Shown piece after piece: positions 24,890 through 33,316 of a DNA stretch of 44,886 nt. The stretch is from contig JALRIS010000093.1 of the NCBI GenBank assembly GCA_023255335.1, forward strand, positions 1 to 44,886. The letters run 5' to 3'. This stretch comes from Flavobacteriales bacterium. Its GTDB lineage: Bacteria; Bacteroidota; Bacteroidia; Flavobacteriales_D; CAJJDF01. Under the pieces are notes generated by a model. That model worked only from the letters and a program-made list of their open reading frames with translations. It made no database searches and was not told the DNA's origin. Within the stretch, counting starts at the first letter, position 1, and each line of letters opens with the position of its first letter. Position numbers and translations under genes: made by a program.

Positions 24890-26380
24890 ATGAGAGATAT
24901 GAAAAGATTAGCAACAATGATAGGGTTTGCAGTTTTGGTATTTTCCAGCTGTCAAACAGGTAATGGAGAGTTGATTGGTGTGCAGGGAAGGCCAGAGTGG
25001 TATGGGTATGATCCATTGGATATGCAATATATCGCTGCAGGAAGTTTTCAAATGGGACAAAGTGACCAAGATGTTCCTTTTACTCAGCAAAACAAAACAA
25101 AAACGGTAACAGTTTCGGCTTTCTACATGGACCATACTGAGATTACAAACAATGAATATCGTCAGTTTGTTTATTGGGTAAGAGATTCTATCGCAATGAG
25201 ATACCTTGCGGAAGAATTTCCAGAAGAATTTTTATTGCCTACCTATGACGATGAGCTTGAGGAAAAAGACGAAGAAGATTGGAATTTGGATTGGGATGTA
25301 GAAATAGATTGGGAAGATCCTGACTTCTATCCGATATTGATGTCTGAAATGGTGTTGCCAGAAAATCAGAGATTTTATGGTGCAAGAGAAGTGGATGTAA
25401 GAAAATTAACATTTGATTACTACTGGATAGACTTTAAAGCAGCAGCTCAAAAAGGAAGGCCTGTAGTAAAAGCTATCTCCAATACTGAATACGAAGACCG
25501 AGAAGAGCACAGATTGAAAATGAAAGACGAAGGTTTCGATTTTCCAGTGGATCAATACGATGAAGAGATTCAACAAGGTAGAGACCTAGATTTAGGATGG
25601 AGAAACAGCAAGGGGCAAAATAATGCCATTCGATCTCATTCAGACCGTTCTAGATTTATTATTCACGAACAAATCAATGTGTACCCAGATACGTTGGTAT
25701 GGGTGAACGATTTTGCCTATTCGTACAACGAGCCTTATGCAAGACAATACTTTTCGAGTGTAGCATACGATGATTATCCAGTAGTGGGAATTACTTGGAA
25801 TCAAGCAAAAGCTTTCTGTGTATGGAGAACGAACTTATTAAACGGTCACCTAGGAAGAATTGGTGATCCAAGAATCGACAATTTTAGATTGCCATCCGAG
25901 GCGGAATGGGAGTATGCAGCAAGAGGTGGATTAGACCAAAGTCCATATCCTTGGGGAGGACCTTATATCAGAAACTCGAAAGGATGTTTCTTAGGGAATT
26001 TTAAACCTATGAGAGGAAGATACATGGAAGATGGAGGAACTTACACAGTAAAAGCAAACTCTTACCATCCAAACGACTACGGTTTATATTGTATGGCAGG
26101 AAATGTGGCAGAATGGACCAATACCGCTTACGATGAGTCCATGTATGAATTTTCTCATGACCTAAACCCTGAATACGAGTACAATGCGTTGGATCATGAT
26201 CCTATCTCAATGAAAAGAAAAGTAATTAGAGGAGGGTCCTGGAAAGACATTGGCTATTACCTTCAAACAGGTTCAAGAACATACGAGTATCAAGATACTG
26301 CGAAAAGCTACATCGGATTTAGATGTGTTTCTAGTTATCTTGGAAGAGGAGGAAACGAAAAAGGAGGAGACGTAAACTAA
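24890..26380 (+). CDS. gldK: GldK, T9SS ring lipoprotein (FGE-sulfatase-like)
   Basis: GldK (PorK) is an outer-membrane-attached lipoprotein that forms the periplasmic ring of the T9SS with GldN. The 496-residue product has a lipoprotein signal ending at the Cys of VFSSCQT. A formylglycine-generating-enzyme-like fold follows: it opens with YIAAGSFQMGQSDQD and FYMDHTEITNNEYRQF, and continues with PVVGITWNQAKAFCVWR, RLPSEAEWEYAARGG, MAGNVAEWT and VIRGGSWKD. GldK proteins are not known as sulfatase activators and use the fold structurally. A long acidic insertion lies near residues 110-150. An in-frame ATG at 24899 (MKRLAT) is an alternative start that lengthens a short leader. gldL begins 96 bases after its stop. 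Confidence 0.97.
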   Translation: MRDMKRLATMIGFAVLVFSSCQTGNGELIGVQGRPEWYGYDPLDMQYIAAGSFQMGQSDQDVPFTQQNKTKTVTVSAFYMDHTEITNNEYRQFVYWVRDSIAMRYLAEEFPEEFLLPTYDDELEEKDEEDWNLDWDVEIDWEDPDFYPILMSEMVLPENQRFYGAREVDVRKLTFDYYWIDFKAAAQKGRPVVKAISNTEYEDREEHRLKMKDEGFDFPVDQYDEEIQQGRDLDLGWRNSKGQNNAIRSHSDRSRFIIHEQINVYPDTLVWVNDFAYSYNEPYARQYFSSVAYDDYPVVGITWNQAKAFCVWRTNLLNGHLGRIGDPRIDNFRLPSEAEWEYAARGGLDQSPYPWGGPYIRNSKGCFLGNFKPMRGRYMEDGGTYTVKANSYHPNDYGLYCMAGNVAEWTNTAYDESMYEFSHDLNPEYEYNALDHDPISMKRKVIRGGSWKDIGYYLQTGSRTYEYQDTAKSYIGFRCVSSYLGRGGNEKGGDVN

Positions 26381-26414
26381 TTACCCAGCAGATTTTATTA
26401 TTTAATACAACCCA

Positions 26415-26433
26415 TTTGAATCGGACGTTCAAA
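26415..26433. repeat. Small inverted repeat between gldK and gldL
   Basis: Perfect six-base arms TTTGAA (26415-26420) and TTCAAA (26428-26433) surround seven bases. There is no T tract after it, so it is unlikely to terminate. It could be an mRNA stability or processing hairpin in the otherwise empty 96-base gap. Confidence 0.3.
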
Positions 26434-26476
26434 GAAAAACACAATTAATAACAAACTAAAAAAGAAAAAAAAGTCT

Positions 26477-27286
26477 ATGAAACCAGGAACTAAAGCATGG
26501 AAAAATTTTATGTCAAAACTGTACGGAATTGGTGCAGCAATTGTAATTGTTGGAGCCTTATTTAAAATCCAACACTGGCCGGGAGCAAGTTTGATGCTTA
26601 CTGTAGGTCTTGGAACAGAGGCAATTATTTTCTTATTCTCAGCATTTGAACCAATCCACGAAGAATATGACTGGACACTTGTATACCCAGAATTGGCTTT
26701 AGGTCACGATTCTGATGATGATGAAATTACTTCATTGACGCACCGAAACTCTGGCGGTTCTGTAACACAGCAACTTGACGGAATGTTGGAAGAAGCGAAG
26801 ATTGATGGTGCCCTCATCGAAAGTTTAGGGAATGGAATGAGAAACTTGTCGGAAACTGCGAATAAAATAAGTAACATGTCTGATGCTACTTCTGTTTCTG
26901 CAGATTACACTAATAGTTTGAAGAATGCTGCCGCTAAGGTAGATGGTTTGGCTGAGTCTTATTCAAAAGCAAGTGAATCACTAATGGGATTAACTGGTTC
27001 TGCAGAAGCAGGTAAATCTTTTGGTGAAGAAATGCAAAAGGTAGCAGGAAACCTTACAGCATTGAACAAAGTATATGAAATGCAATTAGAAGGAGCGACA
27101 GAATCACTTGAAAACTCAAAGAAAATCCAATCTGGAATTGGTGAAATGATGGGAACTCTTGCAGATTCAGTAGAAGACACGAAAAACTACAAAGCTAATA
27201 TCACTGAGTTAAGTAAAAACTTGCAAGCACTTAATAAAGTATATGGTAACATGCTAAATGCCATGAATATTAACCCGAACGGGTAA
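26477..27286 (+). CDS. gldL: GldL, inner-membrane T9SS motor protein
   Basis: GldL (PorL) forms, with GldM, the inner-membrane proton-driven motor that powers T9SS and gliding. The 269-residue protein has two transmembrane helices near the N-terminus (about residues 14-31 and 38-56) with the family sequence FKIQHWPGASLML between them. The conserved Glu of GTEAIIFLFSAFEP, which in studied GldL proteins is essential for proton flow, is present in the second helix. The cytoplasmic remainder is a long helical region rich in Ser, Asn and Ala, including repeats of the type NLTALNKVYEMQLEG and NLQALNKVYGNML. It lies between gldK and gldM in the invariant order. Confidence 0.97.
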   Translation: MKPGTKAWKNFMSKLYGIGAAIVIVGALFKIQHWPGASLMLTVGLGTEAIIFLFSAFEPIHEEYDWTLVYPELALGHDSDDDEITSLTHRNSGGSVTQQLDGMLEEAKIDGALIESLGNGMRNLSETANKISNMSDATSVSADYTNSLKNAAAKVDGLAESYSKASESLMGLTGSAEAGKSFGEEMQKVAGNLTALNKVYEMQLEGATESLENSKKIQSGIGEMMGTLADSVEDTKNYKANITELSKNLQALNKVYGNMLNAMNINPNG

Positions 27287-27334
27287 TAGTCTATTGTATT
27301 AAAACAATTATTAACTTTTTAAAACAAGAAAAAA

Positions 27335-29017
27335 ATGGCAGGTGGAAAAGAAACCCCAAGGCAGAAAATGATTGGAATGATGTATTTGGTACTAACAGCA
27401 ATGTTGGCACTAAACGTTTCCAAGAGTATTCTTGATGCCTTTATTACAATAGATGAACAAGCACTAGAGCAAAACACAAATATTGTGCAAGCTATTAATG
27501 GTGTTGGTATTAAAATCGCTTTCTTGAAAGAGGATCCTCAGTCAAAAAAGACAGCTGCGGAAATAGAACCAGTGTTCAACAAAATAAAAGAATTTTCTAA
27601 TAGTGCAGATGATTTGTTTTACAACGAATTAAATGAGATGTTCAAAGAAACTGAAGGAAAAGTATGGTTCAAAAAAGACCCTACTACACAAGTTACTGAA
27701 TATACTCCGCTAGATGAAATTAAGAAAAAAGATGACTACGATACTCCAACAAGATTTTTTGGAGGAGATACGCCTAAGTCTATCAAAAGAGGGAAAGCCT
27801 TGAGAGAGAAATTGATCGAATATAGAGATCAGTTGATTTTGACTGTAGCAGACTCTGTGAAAGATGACCAAAACAAATGGCACGTAATCACGAAAGCCAA
27901 CTTAGGAAGTCTGGAAGCATTTGCGAAGTTTTTGAAAGATGACAACCATCCAAATAAAGGTGAGTTAACTGAGATTTACTCAAGTTTAACAAAACCTGAG
28001 AAGGTAAAGCAACACAAAGAGATGAAAGATTGGAACGTAGCAAGATTCTACCACCAACCAATGGTAGGAGTAGTGAGTACTATGACCTCTTTGAGAAATG
28101 ACATTCGACTTGCTCAACAAAAGGCATCTAAAATGTTGTTGTCTAGAATTGACAAACCAATGATGAATATCAACAAGGTAGAAGCTCAAGTTATTGCCTC
28201 TACACAGTACTTAAACGTAGGTGAAAAACTAGACGTAAAGGTTGGGATTGTTGCATTTGACTCAACTAAAAAATACCCAATCAAATATAGAATGGGCGAT
28301 GCAGGTGATTATGCTACTTCTGACTCGGGTGCATTTGTAATTAGTGCAGGTTCGCCAGGAAAAAGAAATCTAGAAGGAAACTTATTGGTAGAGTTGGCAG
28401 GAACTCCAACAGAATTGCCATTTGCTTTTGAATATACAGTAGGGAAGCCATCGGCATCCATTGCAGCACCTGAATTGAATGTTATGTACAGAGGGTACGA
28501 CAACAAAATTCAAGCGGTAGCTTCAGGTTATCCACCAGACGCAGTAAAAGTGTCTTGTTCTGGGTGTAAGTCTTTTTCGAAAAAAGGAGATTTGTACATT
28601 GCACAAGTAGGAGGAGGAAAAGAGGCGACTGTCTCTGTAACTGCTGATGGTAAAAAAGTAGGTTTCCAAAAGTTTAGAATTATGCCAATGCCTAAACCAC
28701 AGCCTTACTTTGCAGGAAGAACTTATGGAGATAATACAATTAAAAGTGGATTATTAAAGCAAACTCCACCTTTGACAGCGAAATTAGCCGATTCACCTTT
28801 GGACGTTCAGTTTTCTGTAAAATCATTTACCCTAGAAGTAATTGTAAATGGAAAATTAATTGAAGAAAAAGGAAGAGGAGGTTCATTAACTCCTAAGATG
28901 AAGAACCTGTTGAAAAATGCGAAGAAAGGACAAAAAGTTTATTTTAGTGACGTAATGGTTGCTGGACCTGACGGAAAGTCTAAACCAATTGGAGGACTTA
29001 CCTTCAAGGTGTTGTAA
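27335..29017 (+). CDS. gldM: GldM, inner-membrane/periplasmic T9SS motor shaft
   Basis: GldM (PorM) spans the inner membrane once and extends as a dimer of stacked periplasmic domains that transmits motion from GldL to the GldK/GldN ring. The 560-residue protein starts MAGGKETPRQKMIGMMYLVLTAMLALNVS, with the single membrane helix at about residues 12-32. A helical first periplasmic domain and three beta-rich domains follow. Family segments such as GNLLVELAGTPTELPFAFEYTVGKPSASI and FRIMPMPKPQPYFAG can be read. A CSGC pair lies near residue 410. Length and order are typical. Confidence 0.97.
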   Translation: MAGGKETPRQKMIGMMYLVLTAMLALNVSKSILDAFITIDEQALEQNTNIVQAINGVGIKIAFLKEDPQSKKTAAEIEPVFNKIKEFSNSADDLFYNELNEMFKETEGKVWFKKDPTTQVTEYTPLDEIKKKDDYDTPTRFFGGDTPKSIKRGKALREKLIEYRDQLILTVADSVKDDQNKWHVITKANLGSLEAFAKFLKDDNHPNKGELTEIYSSLTKPEKVKQHKEMKDWNVARFYHQPMVGVVSTMTSLRNDIRLAQQKASKMLLSRIDKPMMNINKVEAQVIASTQYLNVGEKLDVKVGIVAFDSTKKYPIKYRMGDAGDYATSDSGAFVISAGSPGKRNLEGNLLVELAGTPTELPFAFEYTVGKPSASIAAPELNVMYRGYDNKIQAVASGYPPDAVKVSCSGCKSFSKKGDLYIAQVGGGKEATVSVTADGKKVGFQKFRIMPMPKPQPYFAGRTYGDNTIKSGLLKQTPPLTAKLADSPLDVQFSVKSFTLEVIVNGKLIEEKGRGGSLTPKMKNLLKNAKKGQKVYFSDVMVAGPDGKSKPIGGLTFKVL

Positions 29018-29073
29018 CACAACATTAAGAGTAAAATTGCGTACTAGTTAAATATGGATTAATAAGAAACGAG

Positions 29074-30015
29074 ATGAAGACGAAAATAATAGCATTAGCA
29101 CTGGCAGCATCAGCGATGATAGCGGGAGTTGCTTTAGCACAATTACAAAGCACCGGTGTATCTCCGTCCAATGTATTGGATGGGTTGTATGTACAACAAC
29201 ATATACCAACCAAGAAAGTTATTTCTTACGTGCCTTTGCGAGAAGCTGACGTAATGTGGAGTAAGAGAATATGGAGAGTGATTGACGTTCAACAGAAGCT
29301 AAATTTCCCTTTGTTTTACCCACGTGAACCACTTACTGATAGAATGGCGTTGTGGGATATTATTAAGTACGGAATTGAAACAGAAGGAAGTCTTACTCCC
29401 TATGAAATTAATGGAGAAGGAAAGTTAGATTTTGATGGTGAGTTTTTGTACCCGGTTGTGGCTCCTCAAGGAAATACCAACGATACAACATATAAAACTT
29501 CGATTGATAACTTGTTGTATAATACCTCGCAAGTGCAAAAGTTGGATGAAAACGGTGAACCTATGTTTGATGAAGAAGGAGATGATATTTTCATTACTTC
29601 AAAGGATCCAGTTACAGCAGAGAACATTATGCAATACTTAGTGAAGGAAGATTGGTTTTTTGATAAGCAAAGATCTGTGATGGATGTGAGAATAATAGGA
29701 ATTTGTCCTATCATCGCAACCTATGACGAAGATGGTGAGTTTAAAGCGCCAAAGCAGCTGTTTTGGTTATATTTCCCAGAGTGTCGTTACGTATTTCAAA
29801 ATTATTTTGTGTACAACAGACAAAACGATGCACAACGAATGTCGTTTGATGATTTGTTCTGGAAAAGACAATTTGCTAGTTACATCTACAAAGAGTCCAA
29901 TGTGTATGACAGAGAAATAAATCACTATGAGAAAAACGGAATAAAAGTTTTGCTCGAAGGAGAAAAGATTAAAAACAAAATGCTGATTATAGAACACGAT
30001 TTGTGGCATTTATAA
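29074..30015 (+). CDS. gldN: GldN, periplasmic T9SS ring protein
   Basis: GldN (PorN) is a periplasmic protein that binds GldK to make the outer-membrane-associated ring and contacts GldM. The 313-residue product has a signal peptide (MKTKIIALALAAS..., cleavage after ALAQ). Family features are VPLREADVMWSKRIWRVIDVQQKLNFPLFYP, ALWDIIKYGIETEGSLTPYE, WFFDKQRSVMDVRIIGICPI, LFWLYFPECRYVF and MSFDDLFWKRQFASYIYKESNVYDR. It is the last gene of the operon and is followed by a strong hairpin terminator. Confidence 0.97.
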   Translation: MKTKIIALALAASAMIAGVALAQLQSTGVSPSNVLDGLYVQQHIPTKKVISYVPLREADVMWSKRIWRVIDVQQKLNFPLFYPREPLTDRMALWDIIKYGIETEGSLTPYEINGEGKLDFDGEFLYPVVAPQGNTNDTTYKTSIDNLLYNTSQVQKLDENGEPMFDEEGDDIFITSKDPVTAENIMQYLVKEDWFFDKQRSVMDVRIIGICPIIATYDEDGEFKAPKQLFWLYFPECRYVFQNYFVYNRQNDAQRMSFDDLFWKRQFASYIYKESNVYDREINHYEKNGIKVLLEGEKIKNKMLIIEHDLWHL

Positions 30016-30038
30016 TCTTAAGTTAATACCATTAAAAT

Positions 30039-30069
30039 GGCTGCATAGAATTTCTATGCAGCCTTTTTT
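30039..30069 (+). terminator. Rho-independent terminator of the gldKLMN operon
   Basis: Twelve-base perfect arms GGCTGCATAGAA (30039-30050) and TTCTATGCAGCC (30052-30063) are followed by six T (30064-30069). Confidence 0.93.
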
Positions 30070-30086
30070 GTTAAAAACAAGAGTTG

Positions 30087-31133
30087 ATGAAAAAAATATT
30101 GATAACGGGTGGTGCCGGATTTATTGGTTCCCATGTGGTAAGATTGTTCTTGCAAAAATACCCTGAGTATGACATCGTAAATTTGGATAAATTAACCTAT
30201 GCTGGGAATTTAGAAAATCTACAAGATGTAGAATCAAATCCACGGTATACGTTTTGCAAAGGAGATATTGTGGACGAGCGTTTCGTGGTAAATTTATTTG
30301 AAGAACACCAGTTTGATGGTGTTGTTCATTTAGCCGCTGAATCTCATGTAGATAGATCTATATCAAATCCTACGGAGTTTATTAAGACAAATGTGATAGG
30401 CACAATAAATTTGCTAAACGCAGCTCGTAACAGCTGGAAGGATAATTTTGAAGACAAGGTGTTTTACCATATTTCTACCGATGAGGTATACGGTTCGCTT
30501 GGCAAAGAAGGTTTTTTTGTTGAGGACACTCCTTATGATCCTAGAAGTCCTTATTCAAGTTCCAAAGCAAGTTCAGATCACTTGGTTAGAGCTTACTTTC
30601 ACACTTACGGAATGCCAGTAAAGATTTCTAATTGTTCTAATAATTACGGCTCTCACCAGTTTCCAGAAAAGTTGATTCCGCTCATGATTCATAATATCAA
30701 ACAAAAGAAGCCCTTGCCAGTTTATGGCGAAGGATTGAACATAAGAGATTGGCTTTGGGTAAATGATCATGCACGGGCAATTGACGTTATCTTTCACAAC
30801 GGAAAATTGGGAGAGACTTACAATATTGGTGGAAATAATGAATGGACAAACATTGATTTGGTGAAGCTTCTTTGTCGAACTATGGATAAAAAATTAAAGA
30901 GAGAGCAGGGAGAAAGTGAGAAGTTAATAACGTATGTGAAAGATAGAGCGGGTCACGATATGCGCTATGCAATTGATGCTACCAAAATAAAGAATGAATT
31001 AGGTTGGGAGCCGTCTATTACTTTTGAGGTAGGTCTGGAGCAGACCGTAGAATGGTATCTAAAGAATGAAGATTGGCTCGAAAATGTTACTTCTGGTGAA
31101 TACCAGAAATACTACGAAAAGCAATACAAATAA
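30087..31133 (+). CDS. rfbB: dTDP-glucose 4,6-dehydratase
   Basis: This short-chain dehydrogenase/reductase converts dTDP-glucose to dTDP-4-keto-6-deoxyglucose, the branch point for rhamnose and other deoxysugars of surface polysaccharides. The 348-residue protein has the NAD-binding GGAGFIGSH at residues 7-15. The dTDP-glucose 4,6-dehydratase signature LDKLTYAGNLENL, the HLAAESHVDRSI segment and catalytic STDEVYG are present. The YSSSK box carries Tyr and Lys. RDWLWVNDHARAI and DRAGHDMRYAIDATKI follow. A TTG one codon upstream (30084) is in frame, but the ATG at 30087 is the natural start. The usual partners rfbA, rfbC and rfbD are not nearby, so it stands as a single gene bounded by terminators. 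Confidence 0.96.
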   Translation: MKKILITGGAGFIGSHVVRLFLQKYPEYDIVNLDKLTYAGNLENLQDVESNPRYTFCKGDIVDERFVVNLFEEHQFDGVVHLAAESHVDRSISNPTEFIKTNVIGTINLLNAARNSWKDNFEDKVFYHISTDEVYGSLGKEGFFVEDTPYDPRSPYSSSKASSDHLVRAYFHTYGMPVKISNCSNNYGSHQFPEKLIPLMIHNIKQKKPLPVYGEGLNIRDWLWVNDHARAIDVIFHNGKLGETYNIGGNNEWTNIDLVKLLCRTMDKKLKREQGESEKLITYVKDRAGHDMRYAIDATKIKNELGWEPSITFEVGLEQTVEWYLKNEDWLENVTSGEYQKYYEKQYK

Positions 31134-31140
31134 GTAAAAA

Positions 31141-31167
31141 AGCGACTGTCAAAGGTTGCTTTTTTTT
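31141..31167. terminator. Terminator between rfbB and the TM2-like gene
   Basis: AGCGAC (31141-31146) and GTTGCT (31155-31160) form a six-base stem with one G-T pair. A run of A lies before it and T through 31167 after it, so it can act for both convergent genes. The TM2-like gene's stop codon is inside the loop. Confidence 0.75.
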
Positions 31168-31550
31168 GTTTTGTTCCAAATAAAAATAGAATTATTGTGG
31201 GTGAGTTGTTCGGGAGATTTAGCAGTTATGATATACACAATATCGATAGCTGGAAGAACAAAGAATCCACCTCCTAGAGTAAGTGTATAGGTTATTGGAA
31301 TACGAGGAGAAGTTCCCAAATACATTCTGTGAACCCCAAACACTCCTAAAGTAACGGCTAAAGCAACAGCAGTAGCTTTCATTTTGTTAAATTCTTTAAG
31401 TGAGAGAGAATCTACTGTTACACCTTTTATAGGAGATAAAGTGCTTTTAAATTCCAGAATATTGTCAAAATTGTGAGGGGTGGCGAACATTGAACTCGAG
31501 AATTGGGGGAGAGTCAGAGATAGCACAATACACAGTAAAATATGTTTCAT
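31149..31550 (-). CDS. Small TM2-domain-like membrane protein
   Basis: This 133-residue protein starts with a signal-like hydrophobic segment (residues 3-20). After a polar linker it has a TM2-like domain: two hydrophobic helices around TLGVFGVHRMYLGTSPRIPITYTLTLGGGFFVLPAIDIVYII. The pattern GxFGxHRxYLG and the Asp in the second helix are the family signature. TM2 proteins are small membrane proteins of mostly unknown role. It has no close partner gene: rfbB converges on it, and a terminator separates it from sodA. An N-terminal signal with a linker before the TM2 domain occurs in Bacteroidota homologues, as far as I know. The family call is moderately strong; the function is unknown. Confidence 0.8.
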   Translation of the reverse strand: MKHILLCIVLSLTLPQFSSSMFATPHNFDNILEFKSTLSPIKGVTVDSLSLKEFNKMKATAVALAVTLGVFGVHRMYLGTSPRIPITYTLTLGGGFFVLPAIDIVYIITAKSPEQLTHNNSIFIWNKTKKSNL

Positions 31551-31588
31551 GATAGACTGATTAGGAATTTATGTAGTTGAAATAAATG

Positions 31589-31622
31589 AAAAAAAAGCCC
31601 GTATGTTTGTCATACGGGCTTT
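31589..31622 (-). terminator. Rho-independent terminator of sodA
   Basis: Perfect 12-base arms AAAGCCCGTATG (31594-31605) and CATACGGGCTTT (31611-31622) enclose a five-base loop. On the minus strand the stem is followed by eight T (complement of 31589-31596), the correct polarity for sodA. Confidence 0.92.
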
Positions 31623-31637
31623 GTTTAATGAGCTCTC

Positions 31638-32246
31638 TTATTTGTTTGCTGCATAGTTTTTTGCAACTTCTTCCCAATTAATAACATTAAAAAATGCAGT
31701 AATATAATCAGGCCTTCTATTTTGGTAATTTAGGTAGTAAGCGTGTTCCCATACATCTATTCCCATGATAGGGAACCCTGAGCAACCAACACCCGACATC
31801 AATGGATTATCTTGGTTCGGAGTGCCACACACTTCTAGTTTTCCTCCTGGATGAACACATAGCCAAGCCCATCCTGAGCCAAATTGAGTTGCTGCAGCAT
31901 TTGAAAATGCAGTTTTAAATCCTTCGAATGATCCAAAAGCATCATTAATCGCTGAGGCTAATTCACCTGTTGGTTCTCCACCTCCATTTGGAGACATAAT
32001 TGTCCAGAACAATCGGTGGTTGTAAAAGCCTCCACCATTGTTTCGAACTGCTCCATTCGACATATCGAGGTTCTCCAGGATTTCTTCAATTGATTTTCCT
32101 GCAAGCTCAGTTCCTTCAATAGCTCCGTTTAGTTTAGTTGTATAACCATTATGGTGTTTGCTATGGTGTATTTCCATAGTTCTCGCATCAATATGAGGTT
32201 CTAATGCATCGTATGCATAAGGTAATTCTGGTAATGTAAATGACAT
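31638..32246 (-). CDS. sodA: Superoxide dismutase, Mn/Fe family (Mn-type signature residues)
   Basis: Cytoplasmic enzyme that disproportionates superoxide to oxygen and hydrogen peroxide. The 202-residue length is typical. Metal ligands are visible as His27 in [12 protein letters not shown], the His of FYNHRLFW, and Asp and His in [21 protein letters not shown]. Two positions often used to separate manganese from iron enzymes look Mn-like: Gly rather than Gln in NNGGGFYNH, and Gln in PNQDNPLMS. Cambialistic activity cannot be excluded. It has its own candidate promoter with an inverted repeat just upstream of the -7 box, and a strong terminator, so it is probably monocistronic and regulated. 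Confidence 0.96.
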   Translation of the reverse strand: MSFTLPELPYAYDALEPHIDARTMEIHHSKHHNGYTTKLNGAIEGTELAGKSIEEILENLDMSNGAVRNNGGGFYNHRLFWTIMSPNGGGEPTGELASAINDAFGSFEGFKTAFSNAAATQFGSGWAWLCVHPGGKLEVCGTPNQDNPLMSGVGCSGFPIMGIDVWEHAYYLNYQNRRPDYITAFFNVINWEEVAKNYAANK

Positions 32247-32282
32247 AATTTTTAAAGTTTAACTGTAAATGATTATTTAGAA

Positions 32283-32290
32283 CAAATATA
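32283..32290 (-). promoter_or_regulatory. Candidate -7 promoter element for sodA
   Basis: The minus-strand sequence is TATATTTG, an exact TAnnTTTG match. Initiation near 32279 would give a leader of about 33 bases. No clear TTG is found at -33. Confidence 0.6.
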
Positions 32291-32293
32291 ATT

Positions 32294-32308
32294 AATCCAA
32301 ATTGGATT
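32294..32308. promoter_or_regulatory. Inverted repeat in the sodA promoter spacer (candidate operator)
   Basis: Perfect seven-base arms AATCCAA (32294-32300) and TTGGATT (32302-32308) flank one central base. They sit immediately upstream of the sodA -7 box, inside the -7/-33 spacer. A bound dimer would compete with RNA polymerase. The regulator is unknown; I cannot match the motif to a named consensus with confidence. Confidence 0.5.
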
Positions 32309-32318
32309 GTAAAGAAAA

Positions 32319-32339
32319 GAACCCCTGAATGAGGGGCTC
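32319..32339 (-). terminator. Terminator after the small membrane protein pair
   Basis: GAACCCCT (32319-32326) and AGGGGCTC (32332-32339) pair with one mismatch. On the minus strand a TTCTTTTCTTT tract follows, suiting the gene ending at 32365. It lies just upstream of the sodA promoter. A T run (32340-32345) on the plus side could make it work in both directions. Confidence 0.7.
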
Positions 32340-32364
32340 TTTTTTATTCTTTTTTGGTGGACTC

Positions 32365-32826
32365 TCAGTTACTTGTTAGGTGCTTGTAATTAACCCCGTA
32401 CAAGATGATAAATACAAGCGAAAAAATGCTTCCTACAATCACAGCTGCGGCTGCTAGCTTGTTGTCTAGTAGCAAAAGAGGGATGCTAATTTCTAAGGCT
32501 GTAGCACAGATATACAACCAAAATCCAAGTTTGAGTAGTTTTCGCATGAGTAAAGCAGCAATGATACTTAGTAGATACACCACCATACTATTGTAGTTGA
32601 GTAATTCTGCATGTTCCAAGACAGTATCTGCCACTTCGAATAGAACCTGAAGAAAGGGTTCCCCTTTTTTACCTTCAATATCGGTATTGGCAATTTCTTC
32701 GCGAACAATGTCAATGTTCCCAGAAAATACAAAAGCATTTACTATGCTAGATACCAGCATCATAAAACTCCAGCCAATCGTTATGATTGTGAGTACATTG
32801 AGCATTTCGGGGAGTTTTTTCTTCAT
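32365..32826 (-). CDS. Four-helix membrane protein of unknown function
   Basis: I do not recognise the family. The 153-residue product has four predicted membrane helices (about residues 10-32, 78-93, 98-117 and 122-146). A polar, charged loop of about 45 residues between helices one and two contains IREEIANTDIEGKKGEPFLQ-like sequence. No catalytic motif is visible. It starts six bases after the stop of the DUF5684-like gene and is probably translated from the same message. It is followed by a hairpin terminator. The compact hydrophobic layout suggests an inner-membrane protein; nothing more can be inferred. Confidence 0.75.
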   Translation of the reverse strand: MKKKLPEMLNVLTIITIGWSFMMLVSSIVNAFVFSGNIDIVREEIANTDIEGKKGEPFLQVLFEVADTVLEHAELLNYNSMVVYLLSIIAALLMRKLLKLGFWLYICATALEISIPLLLLDNKLAAAAVIVGSIFSLVFIILYGVNYKHLTSN

Positions 32827-32832
32827 GTCTTT

Positions 32833-33243
32833 TTAGTTTTCTAAGACATCATCCAAAATGTCTTCATTCGAAATATTTGGATTGATTCCTTTGTATTTAG
32901 CGTCTCCAAAGGCTAAGATTGGGATAAAGATAAATGACAAGAGAACTAGCCCAACGGTGAAACCATCGCCTTTTCCAAATCTTGTTGAGATTGCCGACCA
33001 CACCATGATAGAGGCGATGAGGTTTACGAGGGGAATAAAGAATAAAATCAACCACCACCCCGGTTTTTCTGCAATTTGGGTTAATACATAAATGTTGTAG
33101 AAAGGAATTATGGCTGCCCAGCCTGGTTGTCCAGCTTTTTCGAACATTTTCCAGAGGGAAGCAATAAGAAAAATGATAAATCCAATGTAAATAATAAGTA
33201 AAAATGCGATGGTAATAAGTTTTTTAAGGTTAATAAGTATCAA
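32833..33243 (-). CDS. DUF5684-like small membrane protein
   Basis: The 136-residue product has an N-terminal membrane helix, then the pattern MFEKAGQPGWAAIIPFYNIYVLTQIAEKPGWWLILFFIP. Further helices and a C-terminal LAFGDAKYKG follow. This resembles the DUF5684 membrane proteins, sometimes mislabelled signal peptidase I, whose function is unknown. The frame begins with TTG at 33243; the next in-frame ATG (Met33) would remove the first helix, so TTG or another non-ATG start is likely. It is followed six bases later by a second small membrane protein and is divergent from the Nfu gene. Confidence 0.75.
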   Translation of the reverse strand: MILINLKKLITIAFLLIIYIGFIIFLIASLWKMFEKAGQPGWAAIIPFYNIYVLTQIAEKPGWWLILFFIPLVNLIASIMVWSAISTRFGKGDGFTVGLVLLSFIFIPILAFGDAKYKGINPNISNEDILDDVLEN

Positions 33244-33289
33244 AATAGCGAGAATTTGTGAAAAGAAGAAATTCTGAACTAGTTTTTAG

Positions 33290-33297
33290 TAACTTTG
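33290..33297 (+). promoter_or_regulatory. Candidate -7 promoter element for the Nfu gene
   Basis: TAACTTTG matches TAnnTTTG exactly. A start near 33301 gives a leader of about 16 bases. No TTG occurs at the expected -33 distance. Confidence 0.5.
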
Positions 33298-33316
33298 TAG
33301 TCAATAAAACGAAAAG

